Positions 44,856 through 56,345 of a stretch of 64,000 nucleotides of DNA are shown here, one piece after another. Source of the stretch: Pyropia yezoensis (taxonomy: Eukaryota; Rhodophyta; Bangiophyceae; Bangiales; Bangiaceae). Under the pieces are notes generated by a model. The model was given only the letters and a program-made list of their open reading frames with translations, had not been told where the DNA came from and did not search any database. How positions within the stretch are numbered: position 1 is the first letter of the stretch; each line of letters opens with the position of its first letter. The position numbers and the translations under genes were made by a program. The stretch spans positions 15,535,186 to 15,599,185 of the forward strand of contig CM020620.1 of NCBI GenBank assembly GCA_009829735.1, written 5' to 3'.

Positions 44856-46338
44856 CGTCGCCCACCCCCGGTCGTTGGTCGCAGAGGGGGGGGGGGGGAG
44901 AGGTGGGGGGGGGGGGGGTCGAGGAGCGGAACGCCAGGGAGGGGGGGTTGCACGGAAGGGGGGGGGGGGGGGGGGCGTTTGGAGGGACACTACTCAAGGG
45001 GCGGGGGAGAGTAGAGCCGGGGTACGACGGGCGGCGGGCGGATCCCACCCACCTGCGACACGAACCGGGACCGCGTGGGCTCCCCCTCCCCGCGGCCCCG
45101 CGGGGCCCCGCCGGCGGTCATACCCGCGCCACCGCTCTGGGTCACCCAGACTGGGTGGCGCTATAAGGCGGGGGCGCCCCCGCCGGCGGGCGGGTGCACG
45201 CGCCAACGGGCTCGACGCGTGGTCAGGTGGCGGGAGTGCACCCCCTGCATGCGTGTGTCCCACGAGACCGGTCCGGCCGTGACCGGGGCACGCATGTATC
45301 CGTCTGACACCAGATTTTCACAACTCGCATATGAGGGAAGGTTGCTTTTTTCTCGAAAAACATATTAGCGGACTCGGCAGCACGCCAGGAGTCCGGCCGT
45401 CTCTTCCGTTTCTGCGGGCGATGCCTGGTTGCCGAGGAAAAAATGTACCCTACCGCCCGACACCCACCCCCCAGCGGACCACCCACCGTTGCTGGTCCAC
45501 CCCGCCGGTCCACTGCCACGTGCCCCGTAGACAGGGTGGGGCAGGCCAAGTACTTGGGCCTGCTCCGCCCCAATCCACAACATGGGTCGCGGCGCCCAAA
45601 GGGCGCCGCCGTCGGCCGCACTACCCTGATGCCCAAGGTGGATGGGGGGGCGTCGCCCGGGGACGACTCGACTCGCCGGTTGCCCGGCTGGCCGGCCGGC
45701 GCCCGCGGCAGGCTTGCGTCACCCCCTCCCCCCTCCGGCCTGGGAAACGCCGGGGTCCCTCTGGCTCAACACCGCGAGGACGCCTGCCTACCTCCCGTCC
45801 CGGAGGAGCTCCCTCTTCCGGCCACTCGTACGTCAGCAGGGGCCGATGGGACGGATAAAATCGCATCAGGAGAGGCCGTTGGTGCGGTTGAAACCGGGAG
45901 CGGCGTCGATGTGCCTCCTCACAGTCCCCGTTTGGGGCGGGTGCCGTTTACGGGGCCGTGCCTGTCACAGTGGTGCACTGGGTGGCGGTGGCGGTTGGGC
46001 ACAGTGCCAGGGGGTGGCTGTGACAAGTGGTGAGAGCGGACCATGACAGCAGTAGGGGGGAGCGGTCTGAGTGCGGCCATCCGCAGCTGGTGGGGGTGCC
46101 GTTGTAGTACCGTTCTACACAGTCCGTTGCTGTTTTTCCTGGGGCCGCATACAGCGCACCTTCACTATATAGATGCTTCACACAGTGGGGGGTACCCCCT
46201 GGCACACGAGCACAATGTCACACACACACACACCCTGTTTGGGGAACGCGTACGTGCTAGCCACAACACCACAGGGCGATTCATGACAAAGACGCGGAAA
46301 GAGAGATGACCAAGAAACAAACGCGACAGGTGGGACAG
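44856..46338. other. Intergenic region, nothing recognised
   Basis: Begins with G runs (44886-44977) just upstream of the Ala/Pro-rich gene, then moderately GC sequence. A TATATAG at about 46166 and short CA repeats at 46217-46230 are the only marks. No credible gene on either strand. Confidence 0.45.
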
Positions 46339-47289
46339 TCACGTGGCGAGGCTGGCGCCAAATACACACTCCGCGGGAGAAGCAGGCGCCTGAGACGACG
46401 ACGAAGATGACGACGACGGCGGCGGCGGCGGCCGCGGCGGTGGCGGCGGAATCATATCAGGTTCCAGCTTCGGAGGTTCCACCTTGGCAACCGGTACCAC
46501 GTGTACCGGATGGACAGGCGGCTGCGGCCGAGGAAGCTGGCGCGGCGGCGGCGGCGGCGGTGGCGGCGGCGGTGGCGGCGGGGGCGGCGGGGGCGGCCGC
46601 GGCGGCGCCGACACCGCTCCCGACGATCGACGGAGCGCCAGTCGCGCCGATCGACGGAGAGGGGGCGGCGGCGGCGGCGGCGGCGATGGCGGTGGCGGCG
46701 GCGGCGGCGGTGAGGATGACGAAACTGGCGACGGTGACGACGGTGGCGGTGACGGTGACAACGGCGGCGTGACGGGAGGCCAGGATGACGACGGGAACTG
46801 CGTCCGAGACACGCGGGACGTCGGGGGCCCAACACCCGGCCCAGAAAAGTAAAGGGAACGTGCCTCCCATGCCCCAGTGTCACGCGGGTGGCCGCCTGGC
46901 CGCTCCGCCGCCCCCGTCTCGCCGCCCGGACGGCGGTCGCCGCTGGTAGGCCGCCCCGCCGGGCCCGCCCAAGTGTTATGCGGGTGGCCGCCTGGCCGCT
47001 CCGCCGCCCCCGTCTCGCCGCCCGGACGGCGGTCGCCGCTGGTAGGCCGCCCCGCCGGGCCCGCCCCCGTCTCGCGCGCGCGTACCGCCGGGCCCGCCCC
47101 CGTCTCGCGCGCGCGTATCAGCCGCGTCCACGCAGCCTCGGCGGCACGCAGCAGGTTTGCGCACGCCGCCTCGACAGACCCAGAGCCGTTCTCGTCCCCG
47201 CCGCTGGTAGGCCGCCCCGCCGGGCCTGCCCCAGTGTCGTACAGCGGTCCTCCTGCTGACGCGACTACCGGCGGGCATGCCGACAGCAC
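46339..47289 (-). CDS. Possible Pro-rich protein frame with internal 32-residue repeat
   Basis: Minus-strand open frame without an ATG near its start, so it would need an upstream exon. Its 5' part has a perfect in-frame duplication (46885-46980 and 46981-47076, 96 bp = 32 codons, containing RPGGETGAAERPGG), followed by Ser/Pro tracts, RRSARLALRRSSGAV, poly-Pro, and a short ordinary end (PVHVVPVAKVEPPKLEPDMI, then PAECVFGASLAT). The two non-repetitive ends favour translation, but alternative frames are also open, and no family is recognised. Confidence 0.25.
   Translation of the reverse strand: MLSACPPVVASAGGPLYDTGAGPAGRPTSGGDENGSGSVEAACANLLRAAEAAWTRLIRARETGAGPAVRARETGAGPAGRPTSGDRRPGGETGAAERPGGHPHNTWAGPAGRPTSGDRRPGGETGAAERPGGHPRDTGAWEARSLYFSGPGVGPPTSRVSRTQFPSSSWPPVTPPLSPSPPPSSPSPVSSSSPPPPPPPPSPPPPPPPPLRRSARLALRRSSGAVSAPPRPPPPPPPPPPPPPPPPPPRQLPRPQPPVHPVHVVPVAKVEPPKLEPDMIPPPPPRPPPPPSSSSSSSSQAPASPAECVFGASLAT
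46885..47076. repeat. 96-bp tandem duplication
   Basis: Two adjacent near-identical 96-bp units starting CGGGTGGCCGCCTGGCCGCT, followed by two 33-bp units containing CCCCCGTCTCGCGCGCGCGTA. The 96-bp period preserves the reading frame. Confidence 0.85.
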
Positions 47290-49843
47290 GCAGGGACACG
47301 GGTGTGTGGTGTGGCAATGGCAAGAGCAGCGAGGGGGGGGGGGAACCGCCCGGACAGGCCCGACCCATCCGGATACGGGCCGCGGGGGTCACGCATCGGC
47401 CGCTTGCCGCTGCGCATATACCGCTGGTGGTTGTCCCGCGGGTCCATTGTGGCTACCACATGTGGAGCACCCTGAGGAGTTGTAATAATGGTGTGCGGGG
47501 GGTGGGGGCAACGGTCCTCGCGTCTGGCGACGTCGGGCCGCGCCGTGCTCGAGTGGGGGAGGTCCGGAGGTTGGTACGCCCACAGCGGCGACGTCGATGG
47601 GAATCAGGATAGCGGGATGCCGTCGTGCTAGTGCTAGGTGCCACATGTTGGCCGATCCGAACAAGAAGACAAGCACATGAACACGAGGCCCAGCCAACGC
47701 CCGTGTCCTGGAAATCACGAATAGCGTGCTGTGACGCTCCTTTATTGGCTGTGGGGACCGTGAGTCTCGATCTGAACGCTGATTGGTCAGAACTTTTCGT
47801 CCAAAATCAGTTGGGGCAGACGCGCCCCACCGGGGCTGGCCCACTCACTGCCCCGCCGGACACTGTCGGGGCTGGCCCACTTACAGCTCCGTCGGACACT
47901 GTCGCAACTGGGAAGATTTGCAACGTGGCCGATGGCCACGTTATGTGAATGTCTGCCAGATCGAGCTGCTCAGGCACTGCTGACCCCAGCGAGCTTGTGC
48001 CCGCGCCAGCACCCGTGTACATAGCTACCAGTGTTCCCGTGATCACCTGCCCACGGCCGCCATGCTGACAGTCGGATCACAGTGGTCCTTTCGAATTCAT
48101 GAGGTTCTTGGGTCTCCTGGTAGTGTACCGCTCTGAGCCGCTCTGAGGGGCACACCCTGAGAGGACCGGTTGCTGACCCTCCCGAAACGGGGCCAACCTT
48201 TTCGCATTGATTTGCACTGCTCGGGGGCTGGATCTGGCCCATGAGCGAACCCCATAACCTGTTGAGAAAATCGGTGAGGAAGGTGGTCCCTCACCACCCG
48301 CGGACGTCCCCTTCCGCGCCCGCCTTTGCCTTGGCACTAGTGCAGACGGACCGAAGGAAAGTTCCTTGTCCTCCCCCGGACCCCCGTGGTTAGCCCACGG
48401 GGCCCGCGCTCATAAACTCTCCCGGGAGCGCCCGCCCATCACACAATGGGCCTCACGCCCCCCTCCGCTCACCCTCCTCGGGATCCTTCGGCGGCCTTGC
48501 CGCCCGGGCATGCCGGTCACGTTGTCGCTCGGCCAAGCTGCTCGCGCCGGCGGGCGGGCGGCTGGGCGGCTAGCCCGCGCGGGGCTCGCGCGGCCGCCCC
48601 GCGCGGACAAGCCGCCCGCCCGGTCGCTCTCTCATCCGGTCGCCCTCTCCCGGCGGGCACACCTGCCCGCTGGGTGCCCTGCCGCGCACTCCCCCGCACC
48701 CTCACCCCCGATCGGTGACGTTTGCGCGGCGTGCGCTGGGCGACGGTTGTCCGGCTCCAATTCATTCCCGCGCCATGCCCACCCACGGTGGGTACAGCCC
48801 TCCATGCACACAGCCTGCCGGTGGCCCACGTCCGCCCGACGCCCTGCGCTGTGGGGCTTAAACCCCGTCCCTTGTTCGAGCCGATTTTTCATGTTTGCGC
48901 GTGTAATCACGTGCTGGCACAGCCGCGCACGGCTGTGTACGGGGCCCAAATTCGTGCAAGGATGCACGTTTTCCCCCGGTTACGTGCACAATTTACCGCA
49001 TTCTGCACAGAAAAATGCTGCGGGCACGCGGCGTGCGCGAGTGGATGCTGCACTTTCCCAAGAGGGCCGCACCACACGTGTCACACGTGTGCAAGCATAC
49101 GGATCCTGAGCTCTGACAGTGTACCGAAGGCTGCACACTGGATGCAGGCGTGAGCGGCGCAGCCGCGCAAGGGCGTAATGGCTGATGGGGATCACTCTCC
49201 TCTGGCGATTTTTCGGGTACAATAAAAGCACACCTTGTCATCGATCGCGGTGCGTGGCAACTTGCTCATCGACTGCCGCCACTGCACTGGAGGTGCCACT
49301 GCCTCTGACGCCGCCACGGTCACCGGGCCTGAGCCCACGTCACCGACAGACACAACACAGTGCTCAATCGTCATTACCGACAGAGACCATGCATTGGCTG
49401 TTCTTTACGGCACCAGGTGGTCTCTCCCCACGGTGCGCTACCCTCCCAGCAAAGAGGGCACCGTGCGCAGGCCCTCCTTGGCTATGAGATAGTCCCCGTC
49501 GCGTGGCGCCGCCGCATATCCCACGCAGCTGAATGGGCCTGGGCAAAGGACGGTGGACTGTTGCATGTGTCATGGAGAGGGTAAAACGCGCGCACGGGTC
49601 CTGCCGCGCAAAGCGGGAGGATGCTTGAGGCACAAACAGCACCGCTCCCATTTTTCACAGACTACCTCTGTGGACATCGACTAAGTGGCTCCGTCGGAGA
49701 GCCCTATGAACAGTGGGCCTTTGCATCTTGTTTATACACACGCATCCACCTCACACACTCAGAAGCGAACACACACTCGCGCACCGAGTGTCTACGCAGA
49801 ACAGAGAAGAAACACAAACACGCAGACCAACAGCGAACTGCAA
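47290..49843. other. Gene-poor stretch with small repeats
   Basis: No domain-bearing frame. Two 45-bp direct units at about 47833-47920 share GGGGCTGGCCCACT and GACACTGTCG. AT-richer patches at 47600-48100 and 48880-49260 break the usual GC level. No RNA gene was recognised by eye. Confidence 0.4.
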
Positions 49844-51353
49844 TCACCAGCGCACCTGCGGAGCTACCTTCGGTCGAGCTAGGAGAACAGCCGTGATGTA
49901 GCTGTCTCTTTGCAAACTCAGATGCAGAGGGTCCGCCGTGTCAAGGTCCATATCCGTGAAGAATGAACACTTGACAAAACGGGATGAAGGTGGTGACTGA
50001 AGAATAGTCTTCACAGTGGCGACACGTCCAAGTTGGAAGCTTGGGCCGCCGCGAACAGCAAGTTGTGGAGGCCCAAAGGCGTGGGACCCTCGGACACAGG
50101 AGACACGGCACGCCCTCCGCCCGCAGCACCCCCACCGAGGACCACGACGGCCACCGCCGGCACCCCGGTCACCGGCGGCACTACCACCGCCGGCAGCACC
50201 CCTACCACCGGCAGCACCCCTACCACCGGGCGCGTCACCACCACCAGCGGCATCACCACCGCTGGCAGCGTCACCACCACCATCAACATCGGCACCGCCG
50301 CCGACGGAGCCACCATCACCCGCTACAACACGACAACCGGCAGCTCTGTCTCCGCCTTCTGCATCGGCCGGAGCACCGCCGCCGGCCTCCCTACCGCCGT
50401 CTCCTCCGCCGGTTGCAGCAACGACAGAGGTGTCAGTACCCCCAACCGTCTCCATCGGCGGCGGCACCACCGCGGGCCGTCGCGGGCCCACCAGCATCAC
50501 CGGAGCATCACCGGATGGCGAAGTGCCGACACCATCACCGGTGCGACCCGGCCAGCCCCTCCGGCCCGTGCGCCCTCGCCAGCATCTCCCGCGCACTCGA
50601 CACCGCCGCCATCCCGGCCAACTGCTGCGGAACCGCGACCTCGGCCACCCACGACGGAGCTGTCGCCGACGACGTGAAGCGCACCACCTCCGAGCGACAC
50701 GTCTGAATCCTCATCCTCTTCCAAGAGGGGGTTGTCAGTCTCGCGCCCCGCTCCCTCGCCCATGACACGTTCGCCGTCCATGTCGCCAGCCTCGTAGTCG
50801 GAGCCACAGTCGGAGCCACTGCCATCGGTACTGCCCGGCCCAGAGGCGTCCTCGGCACCGTCCTGGAGGGTCATACCGACCTCGTACGTGCCTCCCTGGG
50901 AGATGCCGTGTGGTGCACACGCCAGGTTGCGGCAAAAGCAAATCCACGAGCCACTCTGCTGCCACGAGAGGTCGGGCAAAAAAGGGAAAGGCCGTAAAGC
51001 ACGACACCACCGTCCGGCCACCGCAGGTTGGGCACCAACTCCTGCACGAGGTAGAAGGGCTTCGCGATGGCTGAAGTCTCCTCCTCTTCCACCACAATCG
51101 CCGAGACGACCAAGTCGTGCGCCCTCTTCATCCGCTCCTGAACCAACGGAGACCGGAGTGGCCGCGCTGTTGTCGCCCTTGGCTTGGTGACCCCCGCAGA
51201 GGACACAATTGCCCCGCCGGCAGCTCGTGACCGGCGCTTGCCCGCGTTGGTGGCTCCAGCCCCTGGCCCGGCCCGCCCGGTCCGTCGGCGGCCGTCCACC
51301 GCCGGCACCCGGTAGAGTCTAAGGGCATCTCGGCCGTATGTCTTTGTGTACAT
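49844..51353 (-). CDS. Probable multi-exon protein of unknown family, exon boundaries unresolved
   Basis: ATG at 51353 starts MYTKTYGRDALRLYRVPAV and a basic region, then RMKRAHDLVVSAIVVEEEE and AKPFYLVQELVPNLRWPDGG (to about 51010). A second frame from about 50965 reads SGSWICFCRNLACAPHGISQ followed by a strongly acidic stretch (GSDCGSDYEAGDMDGE, NPLLEEDEDSDVS) to about 50690. A third frame gives a Gly/Ala-rich part and a well-formed end, GPSFQLGRVATVKTILQSPP and FVKCSFFTDMDLDTADPLHL, to the stop at 49844. The pieces look like one gene split by introns or small indels, but I could not place convincing splice sites. No homologous family recognised. Confidence 0.35.
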
Positions 51354-51666
51354 TCAGGGTGCGAAGACCGGCAGCAGCGGCTGCTCCCTGACACGCCGCC
51401 TAAGTGGCAAGGCGCCAGGAGTGCAGTGGAATGAAGTGCAAGAAAGAAGCGCGGATGCCTTTCATATTCTCGAAACAATATTGAGAAAAGCATTGGTGAG
51501 AGGCTGCCCAGTGCAGTCAGACAAATAGAGCGAAAATGAGGGGAACGACCCCTCCTCACACACACCGCCCCCCTCGTGGCCAGAATACCCGCAACACCAC
51601 TCACTGCTGCGACTATGGGGCCGGCCCAACTGTCAGCGGGGCTTGGCATTGCTAGAACCGCTCCCC

Positions 51667-52029
51667 TCAAATGCGGCAGGCAAGACGGATGTCCTTCACC
51701 GTAATGGTGACACGCTTAGCGTGAGCGGCGCATACGTTCGCCTCCTCCCAAACTTCCGCCAGGTACGCCTCACCCGCCTGCTGCAGCACCGCCACCGCCG
51801 ACGACCGCAGGAGAAAGCCGGGTACCAGGTCCTCTGCCATTTCGTTCACTTGGCGTCGAAAAGGAGACTTGCTGATGGCCACGTGGGTGGACTTCTGAAA
51901 CTTCTGAATCTCCCGCGGCGCCCGCGTCCCCGGGCGGTACCATGGCCTGGACTTGGTCGCTTCTTCGGTTGCCAACCTGCGAGGTGCAGCGGGAAGGAGT
52001 TGAGCTGGGGCTCCCTTGCGCCGCCCCAT
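51667..52029 (-). CDS. Divergent histone H3 variant (possible centromeric H3), 120 residues
   Basis: Intronless frame with ATG at 52029. Residues 32-120 align along the H3 histone fold: alpha-N (RPGTRAPREIQKFQKSTHVA), alpha-1 (SPFRRQVNEMAEDL), alpha-2 (SSAVAVLQQAGEAYLAEVWE), then CAAHAKRVTITVKDIRLACRI. The tail of about 30 residues (MGRRKGAPAQLLPAAPRRLA) lacks every hallmark of canonical H3 (no ARTKQT, no KSTGG) and the protein stops directly after the ACRI that corresponds to ARRI, without the usual RGERA end. Loop 1 (EDLVPGFLLR) is the same length as in H3, whereas many CenH3s have a longer loop, so centromere identity is open. Canonical H3 is nearly invariant, so this much change means a specialised variant or a decaying copy; the complete fold argues for function. 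Confidence 0.8.
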   Translation of the reverse strand: MGRRKGAPAQLLPAAPRRLATEEATKSRPWYRPGTRAPREIQKFQKSTHVAISKSPFRRQVNEMAEDLVPGFLLRSSAVAVLQQAGEAYLAEVWEEANVCAAHAKRVTITVKDIRLACRI

Positions 52030-53229
52030 CTTGAAAGGTGAAGGCGTGCCCGGCGCCCCTGTGGAGAGGCGGGCGAGTGCGGCGGTTCAGCGCCCGCCGA
52101 CGTGGTGGCAGTGGGGGCCGATGGTGACGATAGAGGTGGGGGGCGATGGCAGTCGCTGCGACGGTGGCGTTCGTGGTGGAGGCCACCGCGGTGGCGGTGG
52201 TGACAACGACGGCGGCGGTGGCGGTTATAGTCGGGGTGGCAGTGGGAGCGCTGGTGGAGCAGCATCTCGGCAGCCAATTTGCCGCGGAGCCTCAGCCTCA
52301 GCAACCGGCCCGGGAAAGCACGTTCCAAGGGGAGGGTAGTCCGCGCCCGCAGTGGGGCTTGTCAGCAGGGATGGCAAAGGCTGGCGTACGATCGCGGGTG
52401 AGGGGCTTTCCGCAGCCCCGCCCGCCCCGACTGGTGCAGCACGTAAAAATTCAAGCGCTTTGTGGGATCGGGGTGGCCCTGCGTCGGCGGAGGCTGACCA
52501 GGATAAAAGAGGTCATTGGGTATGGCTCTCGACGTGGGGGACGTTTTCAGAAAAATGTCCTTGGATCCGACGCCGTTGCGCAAAAACGATACGTAGGGGC
52601 CGAAAGATGTCGAGCGAGCGAGGCACTCCAGGAGTCGCAGCTGTCGATGTTAGCGCTTTATTGATGACCCCCAGCCTGTGGACTGAGCCAGTTGGCTCCC
52701 TCCGCCGTCCCAAAATCAGAGAGTCAAATGCGCACCCAAAGCCTCTTGGCCTGGGATCCCTCTCGCGAGCTCTTGTGGAATACTCCTAGCTCATGCATTG
52801 AGCGCTTTCACGACAGACACCCCCTCCTCCCTCCCTCACGTTGCAAGGGTCGTGCAGGAGGGAATAGGCCTCCGCGCTGCCACGTTTACTGGCGACGCAT
52901 GGCCACTCACGTATCGCCAGCAAGGGATCTCCGCGCGCCGGCGGCGAGCCCAACTGCACGACGCCAGGGGCGCACGTCACGCAATCTCGCTCCCACACCG
53001 CCCCCGCCCCAGCTGACCTCCATGCGGACAGCCGGGACACCACCCCGCTCGAAGGCCACGAAACCAAGTCACCGTATCCCCTGTCCCCGCCACACACAGC
53101 GCTTGCAGCCGGATCCGGACATAGCAGCACCGGCCAGACGCCGCGCTGTCGTCTTTCACTTTCAGAGGCCCGCCCTGGGCACTACTGTACCCACTCTCCT
53201 CACGGCCGCCTGAACGCTGGCTGCCCCTC
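52030..53229. other. Region upstream of the histone variant; no supported gene
   Basis: Competing coding-like frames on both strands around 52350-52790 (plus: GHWVWLSTWGTFSEKC; minus: RAIPNDLFYPGQPPPTQG). Neither has a good start or recognised domain, so neither is called. Confidence 0.35.
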
Positions 53230-54000
53230 CGTATCCGCTGGCGGACTTTGCCCCGCCTCTCCCGGGCGCCGCCTGCGCTCCCCACCATTTCGAGAGGGCT
53301 GCCTGCCCCCACCGACTACGAACCACCTGTGTGCATTTGCCGGGCGCTGCCTGACCCTCCCCGCAATCACCCCACCGGCGTGGCGGTGGCCACCTCCACC
53401 GACCAGGCGCCGACAGCCCGCCTATCCCGGACGCTGCCCTCCCTCTCTACATCACCTTGCCGCTGGCCCACATACCCTCACCGTGGTGACTGCCGGCCTC
53501 TCCCGACCACTACCCCCTCACCTGACTGCCGCCTGAAGACAGCCGCCCCTCCCGTCTCCGCCGCAGCTGCCCGACTATCCAGGGCGCCGCCCACACCGCG
53601 ACACGACGTGGACGCAGCCCTCAAACTCCGTCTCCGCGGACACTGCCCGCCTCTCCCAGGCGCTGCCAACCCCCCCCACCAGAAAAAGAGGCTGAGCGCC
53701 CCGACCGACGACGAGGCAACTGCCTGCTTCCGCTTCCGCCGGGCGTGGGCCCCCCTCCTCGCCGTCACCCTGCCGTTGGCCACCCACCATTCGGCGAGGA
53801 ACGCCCGTCTGTCCCGGGCGTTGCCCGCCCCCGCCACCATCACCGTGCCGCTGGCCCCACACCATCAAGGCGGCGACTGCCCGCCTCTCCCGGGCGTGGG
53901 CCGCCCTCCCCGCTGTCATCGTGCCGTTGGCCGCCCCCACCGACGCGGTGGCGACCCCCTGTCTCTCCCGGGCGCTGCCCGTCCATGGTTTGATGCCTCC
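53230..54000. repeat. Degenerate tandem repeat with CCCGCCTCTCCCGGGCGCTGCC core
   Basis: The phrase CGCCTCTCCCGGGCGCTGCC and close variants recur at irregular intervals of roughly 75-130 bp (for example 53251, 53420, 53650, 53885, 53960), each followed by a C-rich linker containing GGCCACCC or GTGGCG. The long plus-strand frame here is a by-product of the repeat. Confidence 0.65.
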
Positions 54001-54177
54001 ACCACCTCGGACCCGCTGACTCTACTGATGCCGTACAGAGCCTAGAGGTTGCAGGCCTTCATATTGAAGCAGGGAGGGCGGCCCTTCAGGTGTGGAGGCT
54101 GCCCACGACGATGATAATGGCGACTTGGGGCGGTGCTGCAGACGGCGCGCTTCCTGTCGACCGCCATGCTACAGGCA

Positions 54178-54677
54178 NNNNNNNNNNNNNNNNNNNNNNN
54201 NNNNNNNNNNNNNNNNNNNNNNNNNNNNNNNNNNNNNNNNNNNNNNNNNNNNNNNNNNNNNNNNNNNNNNNNNNNNNNNNNNNNNNNNNNNNNNNNNNNN
54301 NNNNNNNNNNNNNNNNNNNNNNNNNNNNNNNNNNNNNNNNNNNNNNNNNNNNNNNNNNNNNNNNNNNNNNNNNNNNNNNNNNNNNNNNNNNNNNNNNNNN
54401 NNNNNNNNNNNNNNNNNNNNNNNNNNNNNNNNNNNNNNNNNNNNNNNNNNNNNNNNNNNNNNNNNNNNNNNNNNNNNNNNNNNNNNNNNNNNNNNNNNNN
54501 NNNNNNNNNNNNNNNNNNNNNNNNNNNNNNNNNNNNNNNNNNNNNNNNNNNNNNNNNNNNNNNNNNNNNNNNNNNNNNNNNNNNNNNNNNNNNNNNNNNN
54601 NNNNNNNNNNNNNNNNNNNNNNNNNNNNNNNNNNNNNNNNNNNNNNNNNNNNNNNNNNNNNNNNNNNNNNNNNNNNN
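54178..54677. other. Assembly gap, 500 N
   Basis: Exactly 500 ambiguous bases, a conventional scaffold gap size, so the true distance is unknown. Proteins running through it are meaningless. Confidence 0.99.
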
Positions 54678-55094
54678 GTGAAGGCCGCCGTGCCGGTGGC
54701 TTTGCAGGTGGATGCGATGGAGTTTGTGGCAGCGGCGGTCAGGTTGGGCGCCGTGCCGGCCGCCGTGCCGGCGTCGGTGGGTGTGGTGGCGGCCGAGCCG
54801 GCGGTGTACCCGTGGGTGGCTGTGGGAGGGCGGGGAAGGGGAGGGTACCGGGACGGCGCGCCGCCATCAGGCTGTGGCCGGAGCGTTGCAAGCCGAGCTG
54901 GGTGGGGCGGACCAACACCGGCTCGGTCGGCGCTGCGGTGAGGCGCTTGTTGTCTGTTCTCCTGACTGCTCCCCAGTTCCTCGTCAATTGAGGCAAAGGT
55001 GTGCCCAGCTACCCGGCCGAGGAAGGGTTTTACGGTTGTTGACCACCCACCCTGTACGACCGAGCCCACTACAGGGGACCAAGACGATGTCAAT
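54678..55094. other. Short stretch between gap and HIRAN gene; nothing recognised
   Basis: Valine/alanine-rich plus-strand and Pro-rich minus-strand frames, without start or domain. Confidence 0.4.
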
Positions 55095-55670
55095 CTAGCC
55101 CCACAGCGACACAATAATGTCCATGTCGGGGTGCACCATCCAGCCCCGGTCACCACACACACCACCGAGCTCAGCTGTCAGGTGTACCTCGGGAGGCATG
55201 TTGTCCATGAGGGAGGACAGGCAACCAGCGTAATACCCGAGCCACTGGCCAACCTGTGCAGGATAAATAGGGAATCAGTGAGTTTCCAATACACATTGAG
55301 GGCCAATCACGGTGACGAGCGTCGGACCGCCGTGCGGGGCAAAGGTGTCGGGCCAGCCCGGTCGAGCCACCATAAAGGGGGGGCGGGAGGAGGATGGGGA
55401 GTGCATTGGCGTGGCAGTCAGTACCCCAGAGTGGTCCATCACATAAAAAAGGCAAGCGTTGTGACCCCATGTGAAACGCCGTTGCCCACTTACCATAGTA
55501 CCGTTGACGTACACTTCCACAGCACACGGGTCCACCTTGTTCTTTGGATTCCGGACCAGCTTCACGGGTGTACCGCGTACCAAACGCAGATTCCAGCTGT
55601 CGGGATAGTAGTAGCGACCCACCAGGGTCACGGTGCGGGAATCAACCAGCCCCTGGCCCGACCCAGACAT
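55095..55670 (-). CDS. Stand-alone HIRAN-domain protein (2 exons, 111 residues)
   Basis: Exon 1 55670-55494 and exon 2 55253-55095, both phase 0, around a 240-bp intron with a GTAAGT donor and CCTGCACAG acceptor. The protein matches a HIRAN domain throughout: VTLVGRYYYPDSW, LRLVRGTPVKLVRNPKNKVD, PCAVEVYVNGTM at the exon end, then VGQWLGYYAGCLSSLMDNMP, with a short tail (ELGGVCGDRGWMVHPDMDII). HIRAN domains bind single-stranded DNA 3' ends in HLTF/Rad5-type remodellers and also occur alone in bacteria. Here there is no room for a helicase: the stop at 55095 ends the protein and the ATG has nothing coding before it. Without the splice the domain would be cut in the middle, which supports the intron. 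Confidence 0.8.
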
Positions 55671-56175
55671 GGTACACCAAAGACGACACGAGCCGGATTC
55701 CTTGTTGATTGGGGGGAAAGTAGGCAGACGCGGGGTGAGATGCGGGCAATGTGGAAAGGGGGCGGGCGGGCGGTGAGCGGTGGTGTACGATGGTGTACCG
55801 GCGGTCACTACCAGGTCACTACCAGACCTGCCAGCCAGTCGCAGAAGTCGTGTTGCCTTGCGCCGCCAGTCCCGGGCAGATCGTCCTCTGCTCGCGTCTG
55901 TGGTATTTGGGGGCGCGTGGCCTCCCCCAAAGCAAAGGAGGTGCTGCAGAGGGGTTCTAGTCGGTGCCTTTTTCCTCTCCCCACCCTCTCCCCACCCTCG
56001 CCCCTCCCCCCCCCTCCCAATTTCCCGATCTAACCTGTGGTCTGAATTGTGAGCTGGTCGCCCCGTCACAGAATCCGTCGGTCCCATGTTGCCGACCGGT
56101 GCCGCATGACAGTTCCGTGGACGGAAGAGGGACAGCCGCGGCTTCATACGTGACTGACCCTGCGACGCCGTGATC
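55671..56175. other. Upstream region of HIRAN gene; no gene supported
   Basis: Contains a pyrimidine-rich block (55970-56030) and no recognisable frame. Confidence 0.4.
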
Positions 56176-56345
56176 GCAGCAGGCCACCCGGGCTCGGTGG
56201 CCCACACATGCACGGGGGGGCCTTGCAAGGGGCGAAAGGCACGGTATGTATTGTAGCAGCAGGCCACCCGGGCTCCGAGGCCCACACATGCACGGGAGGG
56301 CCTTGCAAGGGGCGAAAGGCACCGTATGTATTGTAGCAGCAGGCC
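56176..56345. repeat. 80-bp tandem repeat (two copies plus start of a third)
   Basis: Units begin GCAGCAGGCC at 56176, 56256 and 56336, and contain GCCCACACATGCACGGG and GGGGCGAAAGGCAC. Copies one and two differ at a few bases. Confidence 0.9.

Noticed and set aside
48366..49153. Cys/His-rich plus-strand frames (for example FCTEKCCGHAACASGCC)
   Set aside because: No regular cysteine spacing, no good start, and overlapping open frames on both strands.
54086..55165. Long frames crossing the N gap
   Set aside because: They run through 500 unknown bases. The minus-strand one is a shadow of the HIRAN second exon in the wrong frame.
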